Below, one piece after another: positions 1 through 11,095 of a DNA stretch of 64,000 nt. Position 1 is the first letter of the stretch, and every line of letters starts with the position of its first letter. Origin of the DNA: Panonychus citri. Lineage: Eukaryota > Arthropoda > Arachnida > Trombidiformes > Tetranychidae. The notes below the pieces were generated by a model. It was not told the DNA's origin, made no database searches, and was given only the letters and a program-made list of their open reading frames with translations. The position numbers were made by a program, and so were the translations under genes. The DNA lies in the NCBI RefSeq assembly GCF_014898815.1, contig NW_026515541.1, forward strand, positions 2,976,001 to 3,040,000, read 5' to 3'.

Positions 1-1800
1 TATCTTAAACGTGATTAACTTTAACCTCTTCTTGTTATCGATTCGTCGAAAGTTAATCCAGTTAATCAATCTTTGATTACTCTGATCATTTTGATTAATT
101 ACTTTTACCCTTTACTTAGAGAGAGAGCTAAACAATTAAGGCAAGAAATTTGTTAATCCAATTAAACTAATCTCTATTATAGTAAAATTAAACACCTTAC
201 AAAGTTAATTAATCACAATTAAAGTTTTGACAATTTTCTTTTCTTTTAATTAGTTCAATTGGCTAAATTGTTATTATAATCAAATTAACAGTTGACTGAG
301 GTTTTCATTAACCACAATTATAAATAATATTAATTATCAGTCTCTTTTTTTTTCATGATTAACTTAATCAATTAATCAGCGTGAAAAATTTTAGGTCCCT
401 TAATTGTTGGATGTTATTAATATACGAATGATGTTTTTTTCTTACTGGATCAAAATTAACTAACTTTGAATATATTATCATATGATAATCAAATTTTGTG
501 TGTCGGGATTTAAAGTGACCTGAGGCCAAAAGTTTGATCAAGCAACACAATCTTAATCCCTTGATGATCAGCTAAATTTACTAATCCGTTAACTGTAATG
601 TTATCATTAGTTGATTAGTTAATGATAATCATTATTATGATGGTAATAATAAGCTGGGAGCTGACCAATCAATGACCGTTGGTTCAATGATTAAGATGAT
701 TAAGAGAAAGTTTGAAAATTATATAAGATAAATTATCTTTGATTATTTAAAGAAAATAAGAAAAAAAAAGTTTTCTTTTTGTGTGAAAACATCAATTTCT
801 TAATTGCTGGAATAACAGTTAATCAACTTGATCGTAAATTGTTTGATGTATTAATGGTTTGAACATTTTCGCTCATCCACAATCAGTTAATTCAGTTATT
901 TAGGTGGAAATGTAAATTCGTGATTAACTATTCCTATTTTCTAATCAATTCACAATCAACTAATTTATTCCTCATCACTTTCTTTATTATTATAATGATT
1001 TCATTTCATTTTTTTTCCACAATTAACTTAATCATCTTTTTTATTTTTCTACAATTAAATTGTTTTATTGATTGTTAATTTTGCCGTAAAACTTACGTTT
1101 AACTTTAATTGTTTATTCATTTCAATTTTCGTGTAAATAATATTAGTTGATTGAGTTTAAATTGTTACTCTGCCTCACCCTTTTTTCAATCAAATTTAAA
1201 TTGTTACCTACGAGATAATTTGTTAATTGTTATTATCATTTAATATTCATCCTAATGGTTACTTGGAAGCTTGATTAATTTTAAAATTAGATTAATGATG
1301 TTAATCTTTCAATTTAATTGTTTACCATTTAAAACTTTGATAATCATTTCAATCTAAATCTAATCAAGCAAAAAAAAAACTTTATTGTTGAATTAATAGT
1401 TGACTAATTGTAGTAAAATTAATTAATATGGTTGATTAGAGATTACGATTTAAAATTGATTATTAAACACTCAATTAAACATTTTCATTATCAAATCAAA
1501 CTGTTCAGTTAATTGTTATGAATCTTTGATTGATTAATCAACTAATCTAATTGTTAGTTGATTTCTTATTGCCCTTATAATTTTAATCAAGTTAAGAGAA
1601 AAATTTTACAATTTTCAACATTTCTATTCAAATTTTTCTATCATTCTAATGGTTCGCAATTGTCTTTCATCAAGTTAATTGTCATTGAAATGATTAGTTG
1701 ATTAAAACTTTTTCTCAAAATTTTCAATCTTCGTAACTTGTAACTTATTCAACGCTCCCTGAAAGTTGAATGAGCGACACCTTTTGTTGGATTATTCAAT
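1..1800. other. AT-rich spacer, no gene seen
   Basis: No convincing coding frame on either strand. The stretch is built of recurring short words such as TTAATTGT/ACAATTAA and TGATTA/TAATCA. The last 60 bases (about 1800-1860) are richer in pyrimidines and probably form the RpS20 promoter and 5' UTR. Confidence 0.6.
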
Positions 1801-1920
1801 TATCTTAACCTGCGTTTCCGCTTCCGTTTGGATTTGATTTTATTTTGATGGTGAAGATTTTCATTAGAGTGTTAATTTAATTTGTTTAATTGTAATTGTT
1901 GAAATCAATTGGTTTTCATC

Positions 1921-2547
1921 ATGTCGGCTAAAGTAGTAAGTATTGATGGTGGTTTATTGGTTCCTTTGGCTTGCACTGTTCTAGTCATTTATGTTTTGGT
2001 CATTTTACTAATTTCGGTTTTCTTGTTTTTCTTTTTTCACATTTTTCTCTTCGTTTTTTTTAGCAATCTGGTTATAAAGCTGATGACGGTAAACCCACTC
2101 AAGATGAGAGTGCTAATAAGATTCATAGAATTCGAATGACCCTTACTTCTACTAATGTAAAGAGTTTAGAAAAAGGTTAGTTAATCGTGTTCCGATTTCT
2201 GTGTTTGGCTTGTTTTGTTTCTCTGTTTATGTTTATGTGATGTGTTAATCCGGTTTCTTTTGGTTTATACTTTTTTCTCTCTGATTTTAGTCTGTGCCGA
2301 TTTGATCAAAGGTGCTAAAGACAAAGAATTGAAAGTATTTGGACCTGTTCGTATGCCCACCAAAACTTTACGAATCACAACTAGGAAAACTCCATGTGGA
2401 GAAGGTTCAAAGACATGGGATCGATTTCAACTTCGAATTCATAAAAGAGTAATTGACTTGAGAAGTACATCTCAAAATGTTAAGCAAGTTACCTCAATAG
2501 CTATTGACCCTGGTGTTGATGTTGAAGTTACTATCGCCGACCATTGA
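1921..2547 (+). CDS. RpS20: 40S ribosomal protein S20 (uS10), 3 exons
   Basis: Small-subunit ribosomal protein of the uS10 family, part of the head of the 40S subunit in the cytosol. Exons are 1921-1935, 2064-2175 and 2291-2547, giving 127 residues. The start ATGTCGGCT is followed by a consensus GTAAGT donor after five codons; phases join cleanly (a GTC valine spans the second junction). The third exon carries the family core, for example GPVRMPTKTLRITTRKTPCG and KTWDRFQLRIHKRVIDL, ending in an acidic tail DVEVTIADH. The length is close to the usual 115-125 residues. A tiny first coding exon is common in ribosomal protein genes. The pyrimidine-rich CGTTTCCGCTTCCGTTTGG near 1814-1832 could be a TOP-like transcription start. 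Identity is near certain; the exact first donor is inferred. Confidence 0.95.
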
Positions 2548-3785
2548 GAATGTTATTTAAATTTGAACATTAAATGCTTAAAATAATGTCGAATTTAATT
2601 TAAGTATATATTTCTCTCTTTCTCACTCACTCACTTAAACGGAATTATTTTGAAAGTTTTTAGGGAAACAAAAAGTCAAAATATGGAATCATTTTGTATT
2701 GTGATCGTTTTTATCAAATGAAAATATCAATTCGATAACCATAAAACTCTTGGATCATGATAGTTTCTTGCAGAGAAAACATCAAACAATCAAAATAAAT
2801 TCCCTATTTTCCTTAATCACTCTAACCAACCATCAAAATAACTCTAAATAGTCACAGCAATCAAAAACAATAATCGAATACAAATTGAATCCAATTAATG
2901 GCGCGTTCTCCTCTCGGGTTAGAAATTAACAATTATCGAACATGATAAACAAATTAACTTCCAATTAGATTGTCAACAATACTATTGTTACAATAGTCCA
3001 ACTCGGTTAATTGGACAATCAAGTTTTCCTCCCAATTGTAAGAGTAAAGTTTCAATCAACTACCACCAGGTTTGTCCACACCCTTTAAATTGAATTAGTC
3101 TTTTTCTAATTTAATTGAATTCAATTAACGGGAAAATTTGTCAAAGAAAAACTGAAGGAAATTTTCACCAAATTGATTCCAATTGAATTAACTGTAAACG
3201 AAAACAAGTCAATTGTCTTATCGTTGAAACTTGAGAAGCTTTTTAACTTGACCTGTAAAATTTGTCTCTCAATTGGGAATATTTAAAGTCCATGTGATTA
3301 AATTGTTCCGATTGTGTGACTTGTCCTTGTCAAGGTGGAGGTTAATCATTCAATGATAGTTTATTGAGGGTGATTATGCTGAAACCTTTTACACAAACCA
3401 AACACCGCATCACATTAATCTTGTCAGATTAATTGTTGATGCAATTTTTGAAGCCTGAAAGGGCTTTTATATAATAATCAACAATATAATTCAACAGTTA
3501 ACATAATAATTTTATACCAATACACCATTAAAATATTGCACCGAAAAGAAAATTTTCTCTTTTCTTGTTTCTCAAACAATTATCAAGGTTAAATTAGTTG
3601 AAATTAATTTCTATCAATCTACTTTTTAAAAAATGGTCCAGCTTTTTGTTTTCATACGATTAATATTTGGAAAGTTATAGTTGATAATTGAGACATTTGG
3701 CTGACGTTTTGATAATCCAAATGTAGTTTTAATCCGACCAACACTCTTGATCCTTTTTCTGTTATGGTTTTTTTGAGGCTTCTCC
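2548..3785. other. Spacer between RpS20 and the SLC3A2-like gene
   Basis: Contains the 3' UTR of RpS20 (+) and, from the other side, the 3' UTR of the minus-strand SLC3A2-like gene. No glycosidase-like ectodomain frame and no other convincing gene were seen. Convergent arrangement of the two flanking genes. Confidence 0.5.
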
Positions 3786-4193
3786 TTATGAAGAAATACT
3801 GGAAATCATTGAATTTGCCAGAAATGTGGTGGTGGTTATTGGACTTGCGGTGGTGATCATGGTTCCATTTACACCTGAAGATGATGAAGATGAAAGTGGA
3901 CATTTGGGAGCCAAAAAGATGATAACAGTTGATCCAATAAGAGTTGACCACCAGGCAACCCAGAAAAGAATGAAAGAAATCATTCTAACCTTAATCCAAA
4001 ATGGATCATTAGCATATTTCATCAGCTCATCTTTATTCAATCCAACCTTGTGAACTTCGTAACCAGCAAACTCGACCTTTGCTTCACCATTTTTCTCCTC
4101 TGAAGATGAAGAAACAAATTGAACTTTTGATGGTGAAGGTTCAGATGATCTTCCAGCCAAAGGTTCCTTAGCATCCATTTCCAAATCAGACAT
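3786..4193 (-). CDS. SLC3A2/CD98hc N-terminal-domain protein lacking the ectodomain
   Basis: A 135-residue single-pass membrane protein matching the N-terminal domain of the 4F2/CD98 heavy chains, which pair with SLC7 amino-acid transporters at the plasma membrane. Residues 1-43 are polar and Ser/Glu-rich. The signature segment VGLNKDELMKYANDPFW (50-66) resembles the CD98hc pre-membrane helix. A transmembrane segment covers about 71-95, followed directly by APKCP; Cys98 sits where the heavy chain makes its disulfide to the light chain. After Cys98 there is only a Ser/Thr-rich tail of about 37 residues and then TAA. The alpha-glucosidase-like ectodomain, usually about 400 residues, is missing and no minus-strand frame for it occurs between here and the window edge. 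The ATG at 4193 was chosen; an upstream TTG extension is less likely. A CAG|GTGTAA site in the tail could be a splice donor to a distant exon, so truncation is likely but not proven. Confidence 0.72.
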   Translation of the reverse strand: MSDLEMDAKEPLAGRSSEPSPSKVQFVSSSSEEKNGEAKVEFAGYEVHKVGLNKDELMKYANDPFWIKVRMISFILFWVAWWSTLIGSTVIIFLAPKCPLSSSSSSGVNGTMITTASPITTTTFLANSMISSISS

Positions 4194-5163
4194 AACCACC
4201 AACGCAGAAAAGACAAAATTTAACGATGGAAACAATTAATGAAACAATTTACTTTTCTAATCACCGAACAGAGCACAAAAGTAACAATAGTAATTTCTAT
4301 TGGAAACTAAATTGTTACGGAAAACAAAATTATCAATTTAAATAAAGTGAAAGTGATTTAATCAACAATTAAATGATAAGAATTATAAACAAACCCAAAA
4401 ATTTCAATTCTAAAAACTGGTTCTTTGGGGTTCGTCTCTTCATTACATAAAGTTACATCATTTTCTTTTCTTATCTTGATTGAGAATCGAGAAAATTTAA
4501 CAACAATTTAATTTCTCTCAAATTCCAAGTAATCAAATCAAAAACTTCTATCCCTAAACAAGTACAATTCACCTCATCGGAATCAAATTGATATAAATTA
4601 ATATGTTGGATTAATGAAACTCATTGATTAGAATTGAAATTTGAATTGTAGTTCAAATGGTTCGTAACAATTAAATTTACTGTTAATTTTGATCATTTTT
4701 TTTCTGATGCAATTGATCTAAAATTAATCCATGATTAAATTGCAATTAGTTGATCGTAAATTTTTTTGAACTTCAAACGTTTTAATGAAAAGAAAATGAT
4801 TCAAGATCAGATTTTGAATTTATTATTAATCAATAATTAATCAAGGAATCAAGAAAATTAATATTCATCTTTTTAATCTTGAACACATAATTGTAATGTA
4901 ATTGATTACAAAATATTACTCAATGATTTGATTACTGTTACCGGGAGAGATAATTACGATTAGCTTATCAGGTAATTAAAAACGTTAATTGTATTTCCGC
5001 GATCGAAAAGGAAATTAACCAATTTCTGTGATAGAAATAAATTGTCAATTAGATATTTAAATAAGATAGAAAATTAATCAATGGACCAGACATTGATTAG
5101 ATTGTTAATTGTTGTTCTAGACACAATTCGAATGGAAATTTTTCTTCCTCTTCGTCGTGTTTG
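4194..5163. other. AT-rich spacer, no gene seen
   Basis: Lies upstream of the SLC3A2-like gene and downstream of the secreted 548-residue protein gene, both on the minus strand. Presumably holds the promoter of the former and the 3' UTR of the latter. No coding frame or clear promoter element could be picked out. Confidence 0.4.
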
Positions 5164-6810
5164 TTATCGAGCAGCGGCTTTAATGCTGCTCGAACTTTCA
5201 TCTGAACGTTTCAACTTTCGAGCGGAATTTGGGCTTAAACAATGACAACTCGATTTACGAGATAATTTGAATGGATCTTTTTTGTAGGGCCGATGAGTGT
5301 CCCGAACGAGGGTATCGGTAACTTCAGAGGACGAAAAGTGACCTGAAAGGTTAGTCGGTTCAAAGTAATAACCTTTATCGTCTTTATCATGACCAGCATG
5401 ATGAACTTTATCACTTCCTCGACTTCCTCCACCACCGCCGTTGTCCCTTTCATCTCGAATCACTTCATGAGCTTCCCCACTGTGGAAATGATCATGGTGA
5501 TAATGGTAAACCCTGGGGGTGGATTTTTTATCTTTGTACATTTCATCGTTTTCCCTTTGGGTCTTGGAAAAGATTTTAGCTCCTCGATCAGACTGATCTT
5601 CACTTGATCTCAATTTGTCTCCAATATCATCTGAAGGATAATCTTTAGATCGATAATAAGGATTATCTCTTTTATTCTGATTAACTTTATCTGAATTTTC
5701 TCGGTGTAACTTGGAAATCGAAGCTCGATTATAGAATCGAGGATGATAATCTTCAATCTGTGATCGATATTGACTTCGAGTTAATTTTCCTCTTTCACTC
5801 GATCGACTACTATGGTTATTATTATAATTTGATCGTTCGTTGATCTCAGATGAATCAGAGAAATCGGAATGATGATAAGGTCTCAGGGTGGTTATCGGCG
5901 GGGAGGGTTCAGCTTCTCTCAAATACTCCCTTCGTGCTTTCCATTCAATGCCTAAATCAGAATTCTCCTTAGCTGGATAATATCCCGTTCGTGTGAAACG
6001 ACCAGTCTTATAATGAGTCGAGTGTATTTCCGGTGGCTGAATACGAGCCCAAGCGATATTAGCTTTAGATCGAGTGGTAGTTTTATCTTCATCTTCATCA
6101 TTCTCACCATGACGATAATCAGAATCATTGTGGTCATCAGATGAGGAATATCGATAAGGTGAAGTCTTTGAATAAGCTGGTTCATCGGAATATCGAGGAA
6201 GTGACTTAATCTCCGGAGAAATTGATTCCTTTGAATAGTTAATCGTATCGTATGTCCCCTGGTAAGATTTTCTCGAGCAAGAATCACCAAAACATGAAAC
6301 ATTGGAATCATAAGGAGGATAAAATGATGATAAACGATGAACTGTCGGTTTACCGCCGGGATTATCAATTTCTTCACCTTCAACTGATTCATTTTCACTA
6401 CTTGAAGGAGGTCGAGTTAAATTAAATTGTTGGTAAAAAGGTTTAACCAGAAAAGGATCAACAGAATCAGAAACAACAGGTAGATAATGATGATCTTCAG
6501 GTGAGGCCAATGATGATTTAGATGAAGATGATGATTTGGTTACTGGAAGGTGAGTTATGGCTTCCAATGGATTAGCCTTAAGATTAACAATCTTGTGTAA
6601 GGGAATCGTAGTTATCCAAGTTCGGGTCTCCCACTGACGGACTGTGGCCCCGTTTGGGTTTAATTTAGTTGATTCAACGTTGGAAAATGTTGAAAATCCT
6701 TCATTTGATTTAGGAACAATTAAGAAACCAGATTTTCCTGGTGATGATGATCCCAAAATCTGTGGGACAATTAAAATATTTAACAACAATCCTAAAGTAA
6801 GATGATCCAT
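5164..6810 (-). CDS. Secreted, disordered Ser/Arg/Tyr/Asp-rich protein, 548 aa
   Basis: Not recognised. A single long exon starting at ATG 6808-6810 and ending TAA at 5164-5166. Residues 1-20 look like a signal peptide (MDHLTLGLLLNILIVPQILG), so the product is predicted to be secreted. The rest is highly charged and low in hydrophobics, with Ser runs, acidic DEDED, many Tyr and Arg, a Gly run near 458-463 and a His patch near 436-442. There are only four cysteines, in two tight pairs: Cys173/Cys178 (CFGDSC) and Cys522/Cys524 (CHC) near the C terminus. Several N-glycosylation sequons (NLT, NVS, NYS) and dibasic sites including RKLKR near the end are present. It could be an extracellular matrix, cuticle or silk-associated protein, or a precursor cut at basic sites; none of these is shown by a domain. 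It shares no obvious relation with its neighbours. Confidence 0.7.
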   Translation of the reverse strand: MDHLTLGLLLNILIVPQILGSSSPGKSGFLIVPKSNEGFSTFSNVESTKLNPNGATVRQWETRTWITTIPLHKIVNLKANPLEAITHLPVTKSSSSSKSSLASPEDHHYLPVVSDSVDPFLVKPFYQQFNLTRPPSSSENESVEGEEIDNPGGKPTVHRLSSFYPPYDSNVSCFGDSCSRKSYQGTYDTINYSKESISPEIKSLPRYSDEPAYSKTSPYRYSSSDDHNDSDYRHGENDEDEDKTTTRSKANIAWARIQPPEIHSTHYKTGRFTRTGYYPAKENSDLGIEWKARREYLREAEPSPPITTLRPYHHSDFSDSSEINERSNYNNNHSSRSSERGKLTRSQYRSQIEDYHPRFYNRASISKLHRENSDKVNQNKRDNPYYRSKDYPSDDIGDKLRSSEDQSDRGAKIFSKTQRENDEMYKDKKSTPRVYHYHHDHFHSGEAHEVIRDERDNGGGGGSRGSDKVHHAGHDKDDKGYYFEPTNLSGHFSSSEVTDTLVRDTHRPYKKDPFKLSRKSSCHCLSPNSARKLKRSDESSSSIKAAAR

Positions 6811-7579
6811 TGTTAATTCATGTTAAAGTTGAGAACACTAATTAATCACAATCAGTTAATTACTTGAAACTTTGTTAGTTGACAAGTTGTTCCTGTTGAT
6901 CAAGATTATCAAATGATTGAAATACTTGATCAATTTGAAGGCTTAAATCATCAGTTTAGTTAATTGTCCAAGAAATGTACAAATTTTGGCTAACTGAGCA
7001 AAATTTACAATCTAATTGAATTAGGGTTAAACATTATCATCTAATGGTAAGAATTGAGTTAATTGTTTTTAACTAAATTAAAAGAAAGTAATTGTAACAA
7101 TTCAGTCATTTGTTTAAATTTAATTTTACTGTTTTTATTTCAATAAAATCATCAATCTTTAGGTGTTGATTACAATTAAGATCATTGTCGAATGAGCTGA
7201 TTACCAAAAATAATAATAAATTAACCACAATCGTTAATTGTTATACAACAATTAGATTGTGATCAGGTAACAAAATACAATAGATTTGTTGTTGTCATTT
7301 GTAACATTATTATCGGCTTGGATTGGTAATCATTCAAATTAATTTGGATAAGAGAAGATAATTAAAATGATTTGTTGGATCGAAACAGTGAATCTAACAA
7401 TTATTATCAATCGTTATTGAAGAAAGAGCAACAAAATCAAGTAATCAGATTAAGGTTAGTATTTGGATTGTCTATTGAATCAAGAGACCGAAGTTGCTGA
7501 TTGTTGTTAGGATTTTTGATTAATGCACTTTGAGCTTTTAAAACAATTTAAAGTTGACTGATTGAAATTGATTAAATTT
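6811..7579. other. AT-rich spacer, no gene seen
   Basis: Between the 3' end of ornithine aminotransferase and the start of the secreted protein gene, both on the minus strand. It must hold the promoter of the latter; nothing else was recognised. Confidence 0.4.
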
Positions 7580-9043
7580 TCATGGTAAGGCTTCAATTGT
7601 TTTCTTAATGATGTTACAACAATCAACAATTTGCTCTTGATTAATAGTTAAAGGTGGAGCCAAACGGATTTTATCACCATGAGTCGGTTTAGCTAATAGG
7701 CCGTTTTCCTTAAGTTTTAAACACAAATCCCAAGAATCGTATTTGGAATCGATTATAATTGCATTGAGTAGGCCGCGACCACGAACCATTTTAACGACTC
7801 GATTGTCCAACTTGGAAAGTTCATCACGTAACAGATTACCCATGGCGAAAGCATTGTCAATTAAACCCTCTTCGAGTATTACCTTGAGGGCTTCGATTGA
7901 AATTTTGGCGGCTAAGGGATTACCTCCGTAGGTGGAACCATGTTCACCGGGTTTAATGACTAACATAACGGGATCATTGGCCAGAACAGCGGAAACGGGA
8001 TAAAAGCCACCAGAAAGTGCTTTTCCTAAGGTGATTATGTCTGGTTTGATTCCTTCGTAGTCAACGGCTAACATTTTACCCGTTCGGCCAAGTCCCGTTT
8101 GAATTTCATCACAGATTAGTAGGACATTGTATTTGGTACACAGATCTCGGGCTCCTTTAAGATAACCATCGGAGGGAACTACAACTCCGGCCTCACCTTG
8201 AATGGGCTCAACCATAAAGGCAACTGCCGTCTCTTTATGGGTTGAAAGCCATCTTTCAAGTGCGGGTAAATCGTCATAAGGAACAGTATCAAAATTGGGC
8301 ATGTAAGGTCCGAAACCAGCGTAACTAGAAGGGTCAGTTGATGAAGAAATGGCGGCCAAGGTTCGTCCCCAAAAATTATTCTGGACAAACAGTATTCGCG
8401 CCTCATTAGTTGGTACACCTTTTACATCATAACCCCAACGTCGGGCTAATTTACAGGCCGTTTCACAAGCGTCAACTCCTCCGTTCATTGGTAAAACCTT
8501 ATCGTATCCAAACAGTTTAGTAACAAACTCTTCAAATTCACCTAAAGATGTATTATAAAACGCTCTTGATGTAAGCGTTAATTTACCGGCTTGTTCTTGA
8601 AACGCTTTCAAGATTCTTGGATGACAATGGCCTTGATTAAGTGACGAATAAGCCGATAGAAAATCATAATATTTTCTACCCTCAATGTCCCAAACAAAAA
8701 CACCAGATCCACGATCAATAGCAACCGGAAGTGGGTGATAATTGTGAGCACCATATTTATCCTCTCGAGCGATTACCTGTTGGGTTGTTGTCGCTGGTTC
8801 CAATAAAGGTACTCGACTATTACTGCTACTGGACAAATTACCTTTCGATAACCATGTTGTCAATTGATTTCTAGACGATTGTGACAAACGTAATACCCTA
8901 AAATTAAAACGAAAAGAAACAATTTATTAATCACAATTAGAATAAAAAAGTAAACAAACCAGTGACGTAGTAGAAGTAAATAAAAATGAGAACAGAAAAA
9001 GAGAAATAAAATAATTTCAGAAAATCTCTCACCTGTTGAACAT
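7580..9043 (-). CDS. Oat: Ornithine aminotransferase, mitochondrial, 2 exons
   Basis: PLP-dependent enzyme that converts L-ornithine and 2-oxoglutarate to glutamate semialdehyde and glutamate in the mitochondrial matrix, linking arginine/ornithine to proline and glutamate metabolism. Exon 1 is 9033-9043 (ATGTTCAACAG) with a GTGAGA donor; exon 2 is 7580-8897 after an AATTTTAG acceptor, giving 442 residues, as in other animal OATs (about 440). The join gives the basic N terminus MFNRVLRLSQSSRNQ, a plausible mitochondrial presequence. Family landmarks are EDKYGAHNYHPLPVA, GHCHPRI, VEPIQGEAGVVVP, the cofactor aspartate in DEIQTGLGRTG (Asp267), the Schiff-base lysine in TLGKALSGG (Lys296), HGSTYGGNPLA and GLLAKPTHGDKIRLAPPL. 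All expected catalytic residues are present, so the enzyme should be active. The intron is 135 bp. Confidence 0.96.
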
Positions 9044-10832
9044 GATGATTAGTCTATTAAATTACTCCAACTAATGAAACAATTAGATAATTAACTTGTA
9101 GTATACAACTGTTTATGTTGATTAACAAAGAATAGAAATTAAATTAAAAGAAAAAGTGAAAAATATAGAAAAAGTTACAAGTTAAACGATGGAAAATAAG
9201 AGAATGACGATTAACAATAAAAAGCAAAGATTCTATTCAAATGTAAGCAAATAACGATGATGATGATGATGTAGATGATAAATGAAGATAATTAATGGAA
9301 ATAGATGATATCAGTTAATTGTGATGATAACAATTAATGATTAGACAAACAAAAATAACACCACAGTGAAAAAGGGAACAAGAAGCAAAAATAGAAACGT
9401 TGAAAAGGCTTAGTGATTGAATGGAACAAGAAAATTAATCAGAATTTTCCATGTTCTTTGGGAATTATCACTTTTCTATTGTCTGGTTTCTTTAATGAGT
9501 GCAAATTAAATCACTAATTAATGTAGAGGGGAAAATAGAAATCACAATTACAATTACAATTACAATTAATTAATTAGCTTTAGTCTTCCACAAGATAAAA
9601 CAATTGACTTGATAATCACACGGCTTCATATTCACAGCTGATAATCAATTTAACCCAACCCATGAGATGGAAAATTTTTTTTTCCAATTTTAAAGTAAAC
9701 AATTAAGATCAACAATTAACTAGATGATTAGTTGATGAAGAGAATCAAAGTTTTGATTCGTTAATCGTTGATCGTTAACGATTGTCAGGTGAATCTTTTT
9801 TTTTTTGGATTTTCTTATTATTTGGTAACTACAATTACGATTTTTATTGTTCATCGTAATTATAGTTATTAAATTACTGATTCTTTTTATGGATAACAAT
9901 TAAATTTACTTGGAGAAATGTAATCATCGTAATTGTAATTAGAGAAGTTGAGATGATCATAATTAACTAATTGTGTTGTGGATTAAAAAGAGGGAAAAGT
10001 TTTCTGGTCAATAGGATTTACCGTTTTTCTCTTGTTAATTGCTGATTTTTTTTAGCCTTTCAAAGAAACAAATTAGTTAATTGTTGAAAGATGATCTTAG
10101 TTATCAACTTGTTATTAACTTTTTCTCGTTGGAACAATTTAAAAGGTGAAACTAAATCATTTCTTATTGAATTTCCCATTTCCTTTTTGAACGATAATCA
10201 AAAAAAAAGTCCCATAGATTATTAATTTAGGTAAATTTTCAATGAAACTGAGAAACAATTAAGTTAATTATTAATAGAAGTTCAAAAAAAAAGTTACAAA
10301 CAAATTGCTGATTAAAAGCAATAAATTCAAATCTAATCGAGATAATTTACTTTTTTTCTAACAATTAACACCTTTAATAATCACTTAGATTGGTTGGCAA
10401 GTTTTCATCGTTAATTTCTAATAATTAACCGATTAATTTGTAACAATTAACGAAAAGAATAAAAAAAAATTAATTATTCTATTGGTCGTTTATTCGGGTT
10501 ACGCAGAGATGGCGCCACTTTTTCCGTAAATTTTCTCTTCATTTCAACAAGAACGTAATTAAAGTAAACATTTGGTTTTTCAGTTACAACAATTAACGTT
10601 TTTAATTTGAATCATCATTTGTGTCACCAATGGAATTAAATATTAAATTGGACTAGCAACTTGTTAGAATATGCTGATAAATGGCTGTTTCAATCTCCAG
10701 AGGAAAAGTGATTTACCGGTTTGGAGATTTTTGTTTTTCTCTTTGGGGAAGAAAAAAAATCTCTGGTTTTTTTTTCTAGTTTTAATTGTTTACTTTTGCA
10801 ATTTTTTTCTAGATTTGATCAACTGATTGTCA
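9044..10832. other. AT-rich spacer upstream of Oat
   Basis: No convincing gene. Contains a short (ATTACA)n-like run near 9541-9570 and one GC-rich motif near 10507. The Oat promoter must lie at its left end. Confidence 0.45.
10501..10520 (+). promoter_or_regulatory. CTCF-like or other insulator-type motif
   Basis: The sequence AGATGGCGC at 10507-10515 matches the core AGRKGGCRS of the CTCF site and stands out as a GC-rich block in very AT-rich DNA between Oat and a gene desert. Only the core agrees; the upstream half of the consensus does not match well, so this is a tentative call. Confidence 0.2.
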
Positions 10833-11095
10833 ATGGTATTTACTTTCTTTGATAGAGTATCACATGAATGGCCTAAACAAATATATTGTAAACCTATGAA
10901 TTGGTTTGGTAACATTGAGGTAAAAAAAAAAGGTATGGATACAGTTTTCTTGATTCTCTCAATTGTTGATCATTTTGATGTTGTTCTAATTTGACCTTGG
11001 CTTTTTGTTATGTTTCTGTTTGTTTGCTGGTTGATTAATTATTTAACAATTTTTTTTATCTTTCTCTCTAGATTATGGACAAATTTGTTCAATGA
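10833..11095 (+). CDS. Possible small spliced protein (uncertain)
   Basis: Not recognised. A 29-codon open exon (10833-10919) beginning ATGGTATTTACT and ending in a GAG|GTAAAA donor, preceded by a good acceptor (TTTTTTCTAG at 10803-10812). If joined to the acceptor TCTCTCTAG before 11072, the frame adds seven residues and stops at 11093-11095, making 36 residues. The exon reads like protein (for example DRVSHEWPKQIYCKPMNW) and is less AT-rich than its surroundings. A different acceptor at 11103 would add a longer tail ending in a stop near 11164. Chance occurrence is quite possible. Confidence 0.2.

Noticed and set aside
2176..2290. Possible C/D-box snoRNA in intron 2 of RpS20 (a TGATGT and a CTGA are present; vertebrate RPS20 hosts a snoRNA).
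   Set aside because: The boxes are only about 45 bases apart and the CTGA lies at the splice acceptor; spacing and terminal stem do not fit.
7743..8418. Small frames overlapping ornithine aminotransferase on both strands.
   Set aside because: Shadows of the Oat coding sequence.
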